In this document: positions 37,247 through 49,779 of the stretch, one piece after another
Numbering within the stretch: position 1 is the stretch's first letter
Layout: each line of letters starts with the position of its first letter
Origin: Glomus cerebriforme
Taxonomy: Eukaryota > Glomeromycota > Glomeromycetes > Glomerales > Glomeraceae
Assembly: GCA_003550305.1 (NCBI GenBank)
Contig: QKYT01000199.1
Location: forward strand, 1-64,000
Reading direction: 5' to 3'
Length of the DNA: 64,000 nt
Notes under the pieces: generated by a model
Seen by the model: the letters and a program-made list of their open reading frames with translations, nothing else
The model's database searches: none
What the model was told of the DNA's origin: nothing
Program-made: the position numbers and the translations under genes

Positions 37247-39626
37247 TATAATAAAATCTAATCTATTTTTATATGTAACAGTATAACAAAAATTAATCTA
37301 TTTTTATATGTGATTGTGCAATGAAATTATATATCATCATATAACAAACTTTTACGTAACAAAATCTAAAATGTATATGTGTTCGCGTAATACCAAAAAT
37401 GATATATAGAAGTTAAAAACAAGGAGGTGGAAGATAGAAAAAATAAGTGTTTTTTTCTTTTTCCAAATTTTTGTTTTTATAATACCATTTTACTTAGTAA
37501 TGTTTTTACAATTTTTGATATTTTTTTATAGTAAAATTTGACATTTTTTAACTGTTATATACTTTTAAAAATAGGTTTTGAATGCCGATTTTGAGTTTAA
37601 TATAGAGAAACTACAAATTTTACTTAATATATATATTACAAAACAGTTTGCTTAGCAAAGCCAAATTTTCTTAAGTCATAATGAGAGTTTGCTTAGCAGA
37701 ATTGAAAATAGTTTGCTTATTGATCATAGTAAATTTTGAAATTTTCATCTGACCTATACATAGATTGTTTAGAAAATATAATTGATATAGTTATAGATAT
37801 GGAAATATATAATCTAAATGTTACTTTAGATATAGATATTGAATCTCAAATTTTTAATATAGAATGAAGAGATTCTAAAGATGTAACAGTTATTAATTAA
37901 AGAAGACAAACTGTTATATTAGTTTCAGAACATAAAGATGAGATATTAATAGTTAGAGAAATGGAGGATAATGAGTAAATGAAGTAAATGAGATTTATTT
38001 TAAAATTTTATAATTTATATTTTACAATTTACATTTAATATTTTTCAAATTTTAATATAATAAATTAATCTTTTTAGTAATATATAGTAATTTAGTAATT
38101 TAGTTATTTTAGTATTTTTTAGTTTATCCACTTTATTAATAATATTAATATTTAGTAATACATTATATAATAATAAATAATAAAATTAATAAAATAAATA
38201 TAAAAAATAAATAAAATTAATAATTTTAAAGTTTTAATATTATAACTTATAAATTAGTTTTGGCCATAACAAAATTTTATAAAAAATAGTTTCAGCTTAA
38301 ATAAAGTTTCAACCAGAGTTTCAGATTTCAGTATTAGTTTCATATTGGTGTTTCAGACTTTCAGATTTGGCCAAACTCTTGGAAGGGTTCAGTTACAAGT
38401 ATAAAGCAAATCACCTCTTATGTTTAATAAAAGTTATTCAGCAGATCTGAAACTATCTGCAACTAAATTTTCATAAATATTGGTTGAATATTTGTAAAAC
38501 TATTAGTATTTTTCATAATATCATTAATTCATAAATTTTTTCACTTATTCATTAGAGATTTATAAATATTTTTCATAATAAAATTAACTGTAAAAACTCT
38601 AATAAATAAATAACATTTTAAACAATTTTTATTAAATTTTTATTTGAGCATTAAAAGTAAAAAAAAAAACAGAATATTTTTTTAATTTTATTGATTTAAA
38701 TTTCAGCTAACAAATACTTAATAATTTTGGCTAAAATTACAAATCATGTGGGAGTAGGTATTATTACCATGTCACATAATCTATTATATTATGTAACTTA
38801 TATATAATAATTTGTCAATAAAACTTAACCTAGACTAAGGAGTTCAAGTCAGTTATTCTAAACCCTGAGGATTCAAAAATTATTCTAGATCCATTTTCTA
38901 ATTTAAGAATTTTGGTAAAAATCAGCATCAGTATTTTTTTTCTTTTTTTTTCAGTTTTTTATTTTTAAATTTTTTAGTTTTTAATTTTTACTTGTTAATA
39001 TTTTTATTTTATGAAACTATAAAACTATTTTAATTAACTATATATGTGTTATATTTTTTTTTTATTCCATATGTAAATTTAGCATTTTGGTTAACAAAAA
39101 ATTCATATATAAAGTTATTTAGCAGATATGAATTAACTTTACAGCATAATTTCAACATTTTAGTTAAACTATATTTATAAAATAAGTATAAATAAACTTT
39201 TTTGGCAAATATATAAATATTCAGATATCAATTTTATCAAGATAACTTAAATATTTATGAAGTTATGCTTATTTTTTTTATTTTTTGTGATATTTTTGTT
39301 CAGATATTTTATGATATAATTTAAAAATTTAACTAATAAAATGAGTATAAGTAAAGTTATTTAGTAAATATGAAGGTATTCAAATATTAATTTTTATCAA
39401 ATTATCTCAAATGTTTATGGAGATATGATTATTTTTTGTTAAAATTACTGTGCTGCATGTAATCTTTTTAACTATATGGGCTGTACATTAAAATTATTTA
39501 AATAGATTGTATCTTTTATCAGGAAAAGAAAAATATCTATTAAATAATCTGAACTAATCAAATTGAGAATTAATGACAAAATTTTAGATTTATAAAATTC
39601 AAATAAAATATTTAGTAACAATTATT

Positions 39627-39695
39627 GTTACAATAGTATAGTAGTTTGAAAGCCAGATCTACTCTATAGGTTCTAAATTTGATTCTATATGCACA
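39627..39695 (+). repeat. Possible tRNA-derived relic (SINE-like)
   Basis: TAGTATAGTAG at 39634-39644 fits the RNA polymerase III A-box consensus TRGYNNARNNG exactly and sits in an AATAGTATAGTAGTTTGAA context like an acidic-amino-acid tRNA. About 25 bp on, GGTTCTAAATTTGATTC resembles a damaged T-arm/B box. Stems no longer pair well, so this is at best a decayed copy. Confidence 0.3.
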
Positions 39696-39984
39696 ATAAT
39701 ATGCATGAAGGTGATTTATAGGAAGATGGTTCTCCACATCATAACACAACAATAAAGTGAAAAACCTCATACTAGTTTTCAACTTTACCAATACTTTTAA
39801 TTTTTTATTACATCATATAAAAATTAGTAAATAATTATATCATTAGTTCTGTCCCTAATAAAATATATTACCTATCATAGTACAGTCATGGGTATATTAT
39901 GTTACTTTTTGAAGTTTGTCATATCAAATAAATATAACCTAAAATTTTTTTATTGGGTTTTTATATATATAAAAATTTATAATA

Positions 39985-40110
39985 TTAATATTGATGCTGA
40001 TGCTAATGTTAATGTTGATGTTAATGTTAATGTTGATGTTGATGTTGTTGATGTTAAGGTTAAGATTGATGTTGAGGTTGAGGTTAAGGTTGTGATTGTG
40101 ATTAAGGTGA
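39985..40110 (+). repeat. GATGTTAATGTT-type microsatellite
   Basis: Imperfect repeats of GATGTT, AATGTT and GATGCT in one register, drifting into AAGGTT/GAGGTT/GTGATT. Simple-sequence DNA. Confidence 0.7.
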
Positions 40111-40636
40111 TAATAAAAAATATAATCATAAATTTAAGTTATAAATTTCTTTTTTATAACCTTTAATTTGCTCATCATAAATTTTCAACCAATTTACTAA
40201 ATTTGTATTCTCGTAAGAGCATTTATTAAATTTGTTTATAGTTTGTTTTCTACTCTTTCTATGAAATTTTTTATATCCAGCATTTCAATCTGCAAAACAG
40301 CGATTTCATTATCTTTACTTTTTAAATTTTTTGTGAGAAAAGATTTTCTTTTTTTTATAAATACTTGAAGAAATATGAGATTTTTTTGACAGTTTTTTCA
40401 TTTTTAAGGTGGAGAGATATTGGTTATAAATAATTTTTTTTTTTTAATAAAGTTTAAAAAAATTATTAAAAAAATGCAAAATTTTCTAACATGCATTATT
40501 ATCTAATTATTGAATCACAAATGGATTGTCTTATTCAAAAATTGGATGTTTTTGAACTAACTAGAATAATAGTTTTCTTAAAAAATAAAATTAAAGCTCT
40601 TAGCAGTTTAGCTTTAAGATAATACAACTAACAATA

Positions 40637-40840
40637 ATGGTTTTTAAAACTACAAGAACTAGAACTAAAGTACACTGTTTTTGTAAAAAGTGTAAGGGTT
40701 TGTTGATAGATCCAAAAATGAAAAGAAAACATAGTTCAAAATATACATCTTTAGTAGAAAATAATTTTGATAACATTAATGATTATCAAAAAACTAGACT
40801 ATCTAATATTAAATCATCTAAATTTAATACTAATAAATAG
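40637..40840 (+). pseudogene. Possible fragment of a transposase N-terminus
   Basis: A 67-residue frame with KVHCFCKKCKGLLIDPKMKRKH. The CxC-x2-C followed by a basic -KH segment resembles the zinc-ribbon start of some fungal DNA-transposon proteins. It is followed at once by satellite DNA, and no continuation is visible. This is only a suggestion from motif shape. Confidence 0.25.
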
Positions 40841-40849
40841 GGTTCTACA

Positions 40850-41010
40850 ATTTGATTTGATATTTGATATTTGATTTGAATTTGATTTCAAATTCAAATT
40901 CAAATTCATACTTTATTCGATTTGATTAAATTCAAATAAAATGTAATTCAATTTGATTTAACTTATCAAATATCTTCAAATATTTGATTTGATTTGATTA
41001 ATTTGAATTT
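40850..41010. repeat. ATTTGAATTTG / CAAATTCAAAT palindromic satellite
   Basis: Runs of TTTGATTTGATATTTGATTTGAA pass into their own complement CAAATTCAAATTCAAATTC, so the stretch can fold back on itself. A shorter version recurs at 42010-42060, on the other side of the first minisatellite array. Confidence 0.55.
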
Positions 41011-41120
41011 ATTAAATTAATTTTTTAATTTAATTATAAAATTTATTTATAAATTTATATTATTTTATTTAGATTATACTTAATTGTTAAATTTTATTAA
41101 AATTATAGTAGTAAATTTAT

Positions 41121-41925
41121 TGATAATATTTTTTTAAACTAATAGAGAAGTTCCTCTCTCCAAAACTTACCATTACCATCTCCAAATATCTACAAGGCCA
41201 TTTTCTACAAAAATAGAAAGAAAGAAATAGTTAATAATGTTTTTTTAAATTAATAGATAAGTTTTTTTCTTCAAAGCTCATCATTATTGTCTTCAAATAG
41301 TTACAAGGCCATTTCCTATAAAAATAGAAAGAAAGAAATGGTTAATAATATTTCTTTAAGTTAATGGAGAAGTTCTTCTTTTCAAAATTCACCTTACCAT
41401 CTTCAAATATCTACAAATTCATTTCCTACAAAAATAAAAAAAAAAGAAATGGTCAATAACATTTTTTTAAGTTAATGGAAAAGTTCTTCCTTTCAAAACT
41501 TACTATTATTATTACCAAATGATTACAAAACCATTTCTTACAAAAATAGAAAGAAAGAAATAGTTAATAATATTTCTTTAAGTTAATAAAGAAGTTTCTT
41601 TTCCAAAACTTATCATTATTATTTTCAAATAATTACAAGTTATTTTTTACAAAAATAGAAAAAAAGAAATTGATAATAATATTTCTTTAAGTTAATAAAA
41701 AAGTTTCTCTCTCCAAAATTTACCTATTATTATCGTCAAATAATTATAAGGTCATTTTCTACAAAAATAGAAAGAAAGAAATGATTAATACTATTTTTTT
41801 AAGTTAATGAAAAAGTTCTTCTCTCCAAAACTTACCATTAGTTTCCAAATGTCTATAAGACTATTTTTTACAAAAATAGTATTTCTTTAAGTAATGTCAA
41901 AAGGTCCTTTTTCTATAAAATAAAA
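41121..41925. repeat. Minisatellite array 1, about seven copies of a 110-bp unit
   Basis: Each unit contains AAGTT(C/T)TT.TC..CAAAACTTACCATTA, then TCAAATA..TACAAGGCCATTT, then TACAAAAATAGAAAGAAAGAAAT, then GTTAATAATATTTCTTTAAGTTAAT. Landmarks recur at about 41145, 41254, 41367, 41478, 41588, 41699 and 41808, a period of about 110 bp. The last unit is truncated. Confidence 0.85.
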
Positions 41926-42063
41926 AAAAAATTTTTTTTTTTTTTTTTTTTACTGAAATCAATATATTTTTTTTTAAACTGCTAACATTAAAATAGTAAT
42001 ACTGAACTGCTTTGCAAATTAAATTCAGATTTGAATCAAATCTCAAATTGAATTCAAATTTTG

Positions 42064-42690
42064 TTCTAATCAAATATTTCTTCTTTTTTTTGTAAATTTA
42101 GCTTTGGGAATTTAGAATTCAGAAATATATATATAAGTTTCATAACAAATATTTTGTTATGAAATTTCATTTTTTTTTTGTTTTTTAAAAAATATTCTAA
42201 CCAAATATTTTTTCTTTTTTTTTGTAGATTTGGCTTTGAAAATTCAGAAAAGAAACGTAAGTTTTATAATATTTATTTTGTTATGAAACTTAGTTTTTTT
42301 TTAGTTTTTTCTTTAAAAAAAATTCTCTAGGAATTCAGAATTGGAAAATAAACGTAAGTTTTGTAATGAATATTTTGTTACAACCTTTATTTTTTTATTG
42401 TTTTATTTTTAAGAAATGTTCTAACTGAATAGTTTTTCTTTTTTTATAAATTTAACTCTAAAAATTTGAAAAAGAAATGTAAGTTTTGTAATGTTCATTT
42501 CATTACAAATTTTATTTTTTTTATTTTATTTTAAAAAATATTCTAACAAAATATTTCTCTTTTTTTTATATGTTTGCTCCTAAACTTGAAAAACTGAAAT
42601 ATAAATTTTATAATGAATGTTTCATTATGAATCTTATTTTTTGTTTTTTTTTGTTAGAAACATTCTAACCAAATGTTTCTCTTTTCATTT
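42064..42690. repeat. Minisatellite array 2, about five copies of a ~125-bp unit
   Basis: The unit runs from TTCTAACCAAATATTTCT through a T tract, GTAAATTTGGCT, GAAA.TTCAGAAAAGAAA.GTAAGTTTT, an internal palindrome ATAACAAATATTTTGTTAT, and a second T tract. Landmarks recur at about 42064, 42195, 42323 (diverged), 42418, 42541 and 42662. Every unit keeps the small palindrome in some form. Confidence 0.8.
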
Positions 42691-42824
42691 GATAATCATT
42701 TAGTATTATTATTAGTATTTTATTATTTAGTATTATTAGTATTATAGTATCATTTTATTAATAAATTATCATATTTTTTAATGCATTTACAAACTAATTA
42801 AATGCATTTATTAATATAAAATAC

Positions 42825-42945
42825 GTAATTTTAAATGATATTAATTGACATAAGACATTGTTTATACATTATACTACACAATTTTAAATGGTAATAATTA
42901 ATATAAGGCATTATTTTATATGTTGTATTATATAATTTTAACATA
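42825..42945. repeat. Two diverged copies of a ~58-bp unit
   Basis: AATTTTAAATGATATTAATTGACATAAG.CATT and AATTTTAAATGGTAATAATTAATATAAG.CATT follow one another. Confidence 0.45.
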
Positions 42946-45672
42946 ATGTAGATTAACATATCAGATACCTGTTGAAAAACTTCCTGATGTAAGAAATTTT
43001 ATCATTATGTTAGCTTAGTTAAATATAATAAGTTTAATTATTCTATAGAGAATTGATCTATAAAACTTTTCTAAGCTACAAAAAAGAAATATTTCACTAG
43101 CTATGAAAAAGGTTATTAAATAAGAAATAGTTTTAGATTCATGTATATTATATAGAGTTCATAAGTTGAAGAAGAAAATTAAATACATGTATAATAAAGA
43201 GTTATATAATTTTTTTAATAGTATTAAAAAAAAAATCTTAAATAGTTGTAATAGTTATAATAATAGTAAGAATTTTTATAATTATAATAGTAATATAGAT
43301 AATAATAATTTAGATAGGAATTTAGATATAATTAATCATATTAATATAAATAGTCACTTGGGGTTAAATCAGAAAAATATATGATAAAATATAAGAGCCA
43401 GTTTGTGCCAAGAAGATTTTATTTTCTTAAACTACATTTTTACAAATTAATATTCTCATGCAATAAGTTACATTTTTTTTTTTAAAGAATGTATTCATAA
43501 TTTACATGATGTATTTGTCTTTAATAGGCTAATTTAATATAATAAATATAATTAACTTGTATTAAAAAAAAAAAAAATTTATTAAATTTAGCTAAAATTA
43601 AGATATTTTAATTTTAATATCTTTATATAAGCATATTTTTATATAATTACTGATTTTGTAAAAATTAGTTAGATAACTATATAGAAATCTGACTGTAATT
43701 TAATTAGATATATAATTATATTAGATTTATAGTATAAGAATTTAAATTAGTTTTTTCTTTTAGGGTTTTATTTATATAAATTAGATAAAAATAAGATTTA
43801 TTATTTATTATATATATTTTTACTTACTTTATAATTTTACTTAAAGTACTAAGTAAAGTTTAAAATACTATTTTTAACTTTTATATATAATATATAAAGA
43901 AATATACTATTTAATTTTTTTTAAATAATTAAATTAAATTAAAAACAAATTTTATATTAGGTTTATTATTTCTTTAAATTTAAAAAATAAGATCAAAAAT
44001 CTTATAATAAATGATAAAATTTAAATAAAATAATTAGATTAAAATAAAATTCTTTTTAACTAATATTACTAATATGAATCTACATAAAAAAATTAAAAAA
44101 ACTTAAAAAATCCTTAAATTCTTTAATAAAAGAGAAATTTAAATATATATAATTTGCTTATTAGTTATTTTATTAAATTTTGCAATATTACAAATTCTAA
44201 TTTATTTACTAATTATTTTATTATATTTTATAATATTACAAATCCTATAAGTTCTTATAATTTGCTTATTAGTTATTTTATTATATTTTGCAATTTGATT
44301 ATTTTATTTGCAGAAAGTAAGTTATATGAAAAATTTTTTAAAGAAAATATATATTTAATATATGAATTATTTTTTTTTTATATAAATAATATCAATTAGT
44401 ATTGCATGCTGTAATAGTTGCAACAGGATATTACTATAAAGTTGTAATTTTTTACTGTAATTTTTCAATTGGATATAATTGGTATAATAGTTGTAATTAA
44501 TATATTAATTTTGGCTAAATTTTCAGTAAATTTATTAATTTTACAAATTCAATAATAATTGAATTATTATTATTTTTTATAAAAAAAAAATTGGTTAAAT
44601 TCTAATTTTGTATTATTAAAAAAGTTGGTTGAATTTCAATAAACAATTAGGTCTAATTACAACTTATAGCATCATTATATATTACTTTAATATGGCATAT
44701 TATTAATTTTTTGCTGCTGTAATTAGAAATTAAAATTGCAATCTAATTATAATATGAAATATTGTAATTATTACTTATGGTCAGGCAGGCCAGCAACTTT
44801 ACTATTAACAAAGTTTTAAAATATATTCAAATAGTTTACTTTCTATTATAATTCTGAATTGAATAACTAATATACTAGAAAGTATACTATTTATACTATT
44901 TTTTAGTTTGATTTAATATCAAGTATTTATTATATGCAAATTGTACTATATATTATTGGTTTAATTATTGCATTTTTGGTTTGTTTATAAATGCTTTACT
45001 ATACTTTACAGTTCATATATAGTAAACCATACATGCATTTATGATTAGCCTTTATAATTAAATAATACCTAGTACTATTTAAGGAAAATATAGGAATATA
45101 TTACAAATAGGTACTAACAAATAATTGCTTAAGTTTTTTATTACATTGATATAATACTGTGGCAAATCCTAAGTTTCTTAAATATTTTTAATCAATTTCT
45201 TTACCTAGATGTATTTATTTATTTACCAATAAAATAATGAGTTTATAGCTACTTAAATGCATTCTCTGAATAAATCTCTGTACATACAGTATACTGAATA
45301 AAATGGTACATTTCCTGCTTACTAAATTTTAAATGGTAGCCATCAATAGACAAAAAAAAAAGGCTCAAAATACGAATATTGAGACTTAAGTTTCATCAAT
45401 TCTGTTCCCGTGATGAAATCATGTTGTGCACTACAACAAAAAACTGATTAACGGGAAAATATATGATTGGTATACAACCGGCATTACACAAAAATTTTTT
45501 TATATGTAACAGTTATTTTTTTTAATAGCTGGTAATGCGTGGGTTACACATTTTACAATTAACTTTTTAATGCTGTAAGACTTTGTGTGATAAACTATAA
45601 AGCTACAGCATGACATTTATTACAAATTATAAACCAACAACAGATTATAATTAGGTTTTATATACCTTTTGA
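42946..45672. other. AT-rich repeat desert, part 2
   Basis: No gene is supported. A 72-residue frame at 43166-43384 is Asn-rich (CNSYNNSKNFYNYNSN). A stretch at 44150-44300 has two imperfect copies of a TTGCTTATTAGTTATTTTATTA unit. At 44400-44780 variants of TTGTAATT/AATTACAA recur. The promoter of the RasGAP gene must lie near the right end. Confidence 0.55.
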
Positions 45673-48600
45673 ATGGAATCACGACAAAGTATATTAAAAA
45701 CTTACGGGATTCCCGTCACACCTGGTTCACGACCATCAAATGGAGGTTCTTCCAATCGGAGGGCAACTACGAGTACCACTGCTAGTCGTACTAGTAAAAG
45801 GTATTCTGTGACTGCTCTTTATTCAATGGCCGCTGAACAAGATGTTGAGGTTGAAGATGATTTAGCCAGAGGTAGAGTATGTTAAATTGGAGAACTTTTA
45901 AATTAAATAGATTCATTTGATAATTTAGTACCGAATGATTCTCACATTCTCCCTAACAATCTCACAAGAATTTCTAACAAGATTAATTATATTATTCTTT
46001 TTAGCTCAAAAACGATTACGAGAATTAAAAGGTCGAATTTCGGCACAATCCAAAAAAAATTTTGTTCTAGAACGAGATGTACGATATTTGGATTCACGCA
46101 TAGCATTGTTAATTGCGAACCGGATAGCATTGGATGAGGTATATAATTTACTATTAACAGTGATGTTAATTAAAGAAGATATCTATTAATATGAAAATTT
46201 TTTTATGAAAGAAACAAGAAGTTGAAAGTACATTCGAGGATACTGATTCATCAGAGGGTACTTTTCCAGATGATCGTAAATTGCAGCAATATGGTAATCT
46301 GTTTTTTTTACTCCAAACGGAACCAAGACATATTGCGATTTTATGTCGTCTGGTCAGCCTTGCAGAAATTGATACCTTATTACAGACAGTTATGTTCACG
46401 ATATATGGAAATCAATACGAAAGTAGAGAAGAACATTTATTATTAACAATGTTTCAGGTGATTGGCCGAATATTATCAAATTACAGTATCCAATTTATTG
46501 TTATTTTATTTAATGATTATTCTATGATATTCAAATTAGTCAGTACTTTCAGCGCAATTTGAGACAACATTAGATTTCAATTCCCTCCTTAGAGCAAACA
46601 CGCCAGTTTCTCGAATGATGACAACATATACTCGACGAGGACCTGGTCAAAGCTATCTTAAATCAGTCCTTTCAGAACGAATAAACAATTTAATTGAGCA
46701 CAAGGATCTAAATTTGGAAATTGATCCATTAAAAGTATGAGGGTTAAATATATCTTTTTTTTCACTAAAAAATCTCGCAATTTCGCAATTTATATTTCAA
46801 CATTATATCAGGTTTATCAACAAATGATTAAGAAAATTGAAGAAGATAACAAAGAGTTACCACCAGGACTACCACGTGGTGTTACGTCAGATGTAGCAGC
46901 AGCAAATACCGATGTTCAGTCGATGATAGCACCAAGAATAGAAATGCTTATGGAAATAGCAAATTCTTTCCTTAAAACAATCATGGAATCTATAGATCAA
47001 GTTCCCTATGGTATTCGCTGGATCTGCAAACAAATTCGTTCATTAACAAAAGTCAGTATCATATATTAGTAACATTTTTTGCTTTTTTTGCTTTTTTTGA
47101 ATTACTAGTCATTATTATCGATGCAGTAATTAATATTGATATTTATTGATAGCGAAAATATCCTGATGCTACTGAATTTGCCATATGTTCACTAATTGGT
47201 GGATTTTTCTTTTTACGGTTTGTAAATCCAGCCATAGTAACACCACAAGGTTATATGCTGATAGAAGGAATGCCTGGAGATCATCCAAGACGTACTTTGA
47301 CTTTGGTGTGTAAAAATCGATAAAAGATTTTTATTATTTTCTATATTTATCACTTAAATATGTGTTTTATTGTTTTAGATTGCAAAAATGTTGCAAAATC
47401 TCGCAAATAAACCTTCTTATGCAAAAGAAGAATTTATGAGTATGTTAAATCCATTTGTAGAGAATAATAAGCAGAGAATTAATAAATTTTTGATGGATTT
47501 GTGTGAAGTAGGAGATTTTTACGAAAGTCTAGAGGTAAGTTTATGCATTATAAAGGAACGAACCCATTTTTGAGAAATACTAATTATATATTATTTAAAA
47601 ATAGATGGATCAATACATGGCATTATCTAAAAAGGATTTGGTTCTAAACATTACATTAAACGAAATGTATAATACTCACGCCTTGTTAATTCAGCATAAA
47701 GATATTTTGGTATAGAATATTACTTTGAAGTGAAATGACATTCGAGACATACTCCTTTTTTTAAAAAAAGTAATTTTTGCTCATTACGTTAGGCACCATC
47801 AGAAAAAAGTCATTTACATATACTTTTGGATGATATCGGTCCTTCTCCTCCTCAGGTACCTAGGAAGGAAAACAAGACAATAGAGCTTCCATTATTTAGT
47901 CGTTGGGAGACACCCATACGAGGTATTATCGTCATATTAATTATGTTGTATACTATCACAATGTTTATAATTTTATTTATTTATCTTTATATTTTTAGAC
48001 CTTGCTTCGGCACTCATGTCTGATAATAGTGTTACGCAAAATGACATTTTATATATGGAAACTAAATCTATTTTTGTACAACTCATCCGTTCTATTCCAC
48101 GAATTACGGAGCAAAAACAGATAAATCTAGCTATGATTGCTGAGACAGCAGCAACTACCAAAGATGCTACTTTAGTCCGTAAAGGAATAAAAGTCAAAGA
48201 AATGCTACGTGAACTTGAGGAAGTTCAGGTAATAGATCGTAAAGATGGTTATCGACTTATGACGGAAGAGGTTGCACAAGAATTGGCGCATCTTGGTAAT
48301 CTTCGTGAAAAAATCACTGAAGAAATCCGGTCTCTTGAAGCAGTTTATAAGACTATATGTGATCACAATAATTATCTTAGGGGTCAGTTGGATAGTTATA
48401 AAGCATATTTGCAGAATGTAAGACAACAGACTTCAATTGATCCTACTATTACGAGTGTAGTTAAAGTAGGAGATAAGGATAAAAAACCAGCAAAAATGAA
48501 AGTTTTAGGTCCATATAAATTTTCTTACGCTCAATTAGAAAAAGATGGGATCATTATGGAGAGCAATGTTCCAGACAATCGGTAGGTGCAAAATCTTATA

Positions 48601-48946
48601 TAAAAGTTACTTTTTCCCCTATTAATAGCTAATTCATTCAATAGGCGACAGAATATTTATTTCAATATCGCTTCACCAATTCCCGGTACCTTTATTATTG
48701 CATTACATTATAAAGGGAGGGATGCTGCCATCTTGGAAATGGATCTTAAGTTAGACGATCTTTTAGAAAAGGTAATATTTTATTCACAAAGAATATGTTA
48801 TTTACCGGGTATCATATTAACAGAATTATCTTTTAATTACCTAGCAACAAGATAATGTTGTGTCTTTGGATCTTGAATATGTGCAGTTAAACGTACCGAA
48901 GATTTTACAGTTATTGAACAAGACATTTGCCAAGCGAAAGACGTAG
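45673..48946 (+). CDS. Ras GTPase-activating protein (Gap1/Sar1 type, RasGAP plus RGC domains)
   Basis: Twelve exons (45673-45871, 46005-46138, 46212-46457, 46540-46734, 46812-47051, 47153-47305, 47379-47534, 47605-47709, 47793-47922, 47999-48581, 48645-48771, 48845-48946) give 789 residues. After a Ser/Thr-rich start and a short coiled region, the RasGAP domain spans about 130-460. It has a catalytic arginine finger at Arg211 (SLLRANT) and the family signature [12 protein letters not shown] from 358. The C-terminal part (about 520-789) is the RasGAP C-terminal (RGC) domain shared with IQGAP proteins, with a coiled-coil segment around [16 protein letters not shown]. No IQ motifs or calponin domain are present, so it is a Gap1/Sar1-like protein. 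It would switch off Ras by stimulating GTP hydrolysis at the plasma membrane, affecting polarity, mating or cAMP signalling. Confidence 0.92.
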
Positions 48947-49669
48947 TTGTTGGAGATCAAATATTTTTGTGATCATTTGTTTATAATTTGTATTATTATT
49001 TTTATTTATTGTATATTTTTATTTTATTGTATTTATTTTTTTCATTTCAATAGGGATACTTATGATGCCTGGGGCAAATTGTGCCTCCCCATATGCGTTC
49101 ATTATCCTATTAATGGATGAAAGGTTGTGGATTCGCAATGAAAAAAACGTCCGAGTTGATGGTTTACTAAGAAAATACGTTAATCTCATAACTCAATCAG
49201 TCTTTATGCTTTTTTTTTAATTTTGAATCAAGCAATTCGAATTAGAGATATTTTAATTCTTTTCTTTTTAAAGTCATCCTTTTAATTTTCCTGAAAAGTA
49301 ATGGTTTATATTTTTAATATGTTTGAACTGTTTGGGAAAGCACAATTTGCCTGCAGGAACCAAGTAATGATAAACCATAAAAAAATTATATTTATTTATT
49401 TAATATTTATTTTTGGTAAAATACTATTTATTATCTATAATTTATATAGCAATTTTAATTTTTGTATATTGCAATTTAGTATATTGATGTCTAATGGAAG
49501 ATTAATAATTTAGAAATAGAATCAATAAAATAATTCACATACTTCTCTCTTTTTCTTTCACCAATATATTTGCTCAAAATTTTTTTAATTAATAAATTTA
49601 AAACTAGGGTATTATTAGTTATCAGGCAGATTTTTTTTTTAAGTTTTAAATCACATTATCTAAATATCT

Positions 49670-49775
49670 AGTGATCGTAGAAAGATAAAATAGAGTCTAT
49701 TAGATTCATCATATTAAGATGCATCTAATGGTGGTATTTTCATAATAAGCTAAAATTCATCTTTTTATGATCACT
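49670..49775. repeat. Inverted repeat, 17-bp arms, 106 bp overall
   Basis: AGTGATCGTAGAAAGAT at 49670-49686 is complementary to ATCTTTTTATGATCACT at 49759-49775 with two mismatches. It lies just left of the Tc1/mariner relic and could be part of its terminal region or a small hairpin element. Confidence 0.45.
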
Positions 49776-49779
49776 GGAG

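Larger units (their letters stand above)
33668..38411. mobile_element. hAT DNA transposon, decayed, with intact ends and 8-bp target duplication
   Basis: The element occupies 33676-38403 (4,728 bp). It is bounded by a perfect 8-bp direct repeat AAGCAAAT (33668-33675 and 38404-38411), the target-site length typical of hAT elements. The ends are 9-bp perfect inverted repeats, TATACTTGT at the left and ACAAGTATA at the right. Both flanks inside carry GGCCAAA(A)CTCTT and many GTTTCAG/CTGAAAC subterminal motifs. The interior has a hAT transposase relic and a younger nested element. Ambiguous bases occur at 34527, 34614, 34757, 37097 and 37116. Confidence 0.8.
38412..40636. other. AT-rich repeat desert, part 1
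   Basis: No gene is visible. The stretch contains a possible tRNA-derived relic (39627-39695) and a GATGTTAATGTT-type hexanucleotide-like repeat (39985-40110). The open frame at 39888-40166 exists only because that repeat translates as alternating Asp-Val-Asn-Val. Confidence 0.6.

Noticed and set aside
39888..40166. 92-residue frame with alternating Asp-Val-Asn-Val
   Set aside because: Created by a GATGTTAATGTT-type microsatellite; no gene signals.
43166..44399. Asn-rich and Ile/Phe-rich open frames at 43166-43384 and 44154-44399
   Set aside because: Composition follows the AT-rich repeat background; no recognisable domain.
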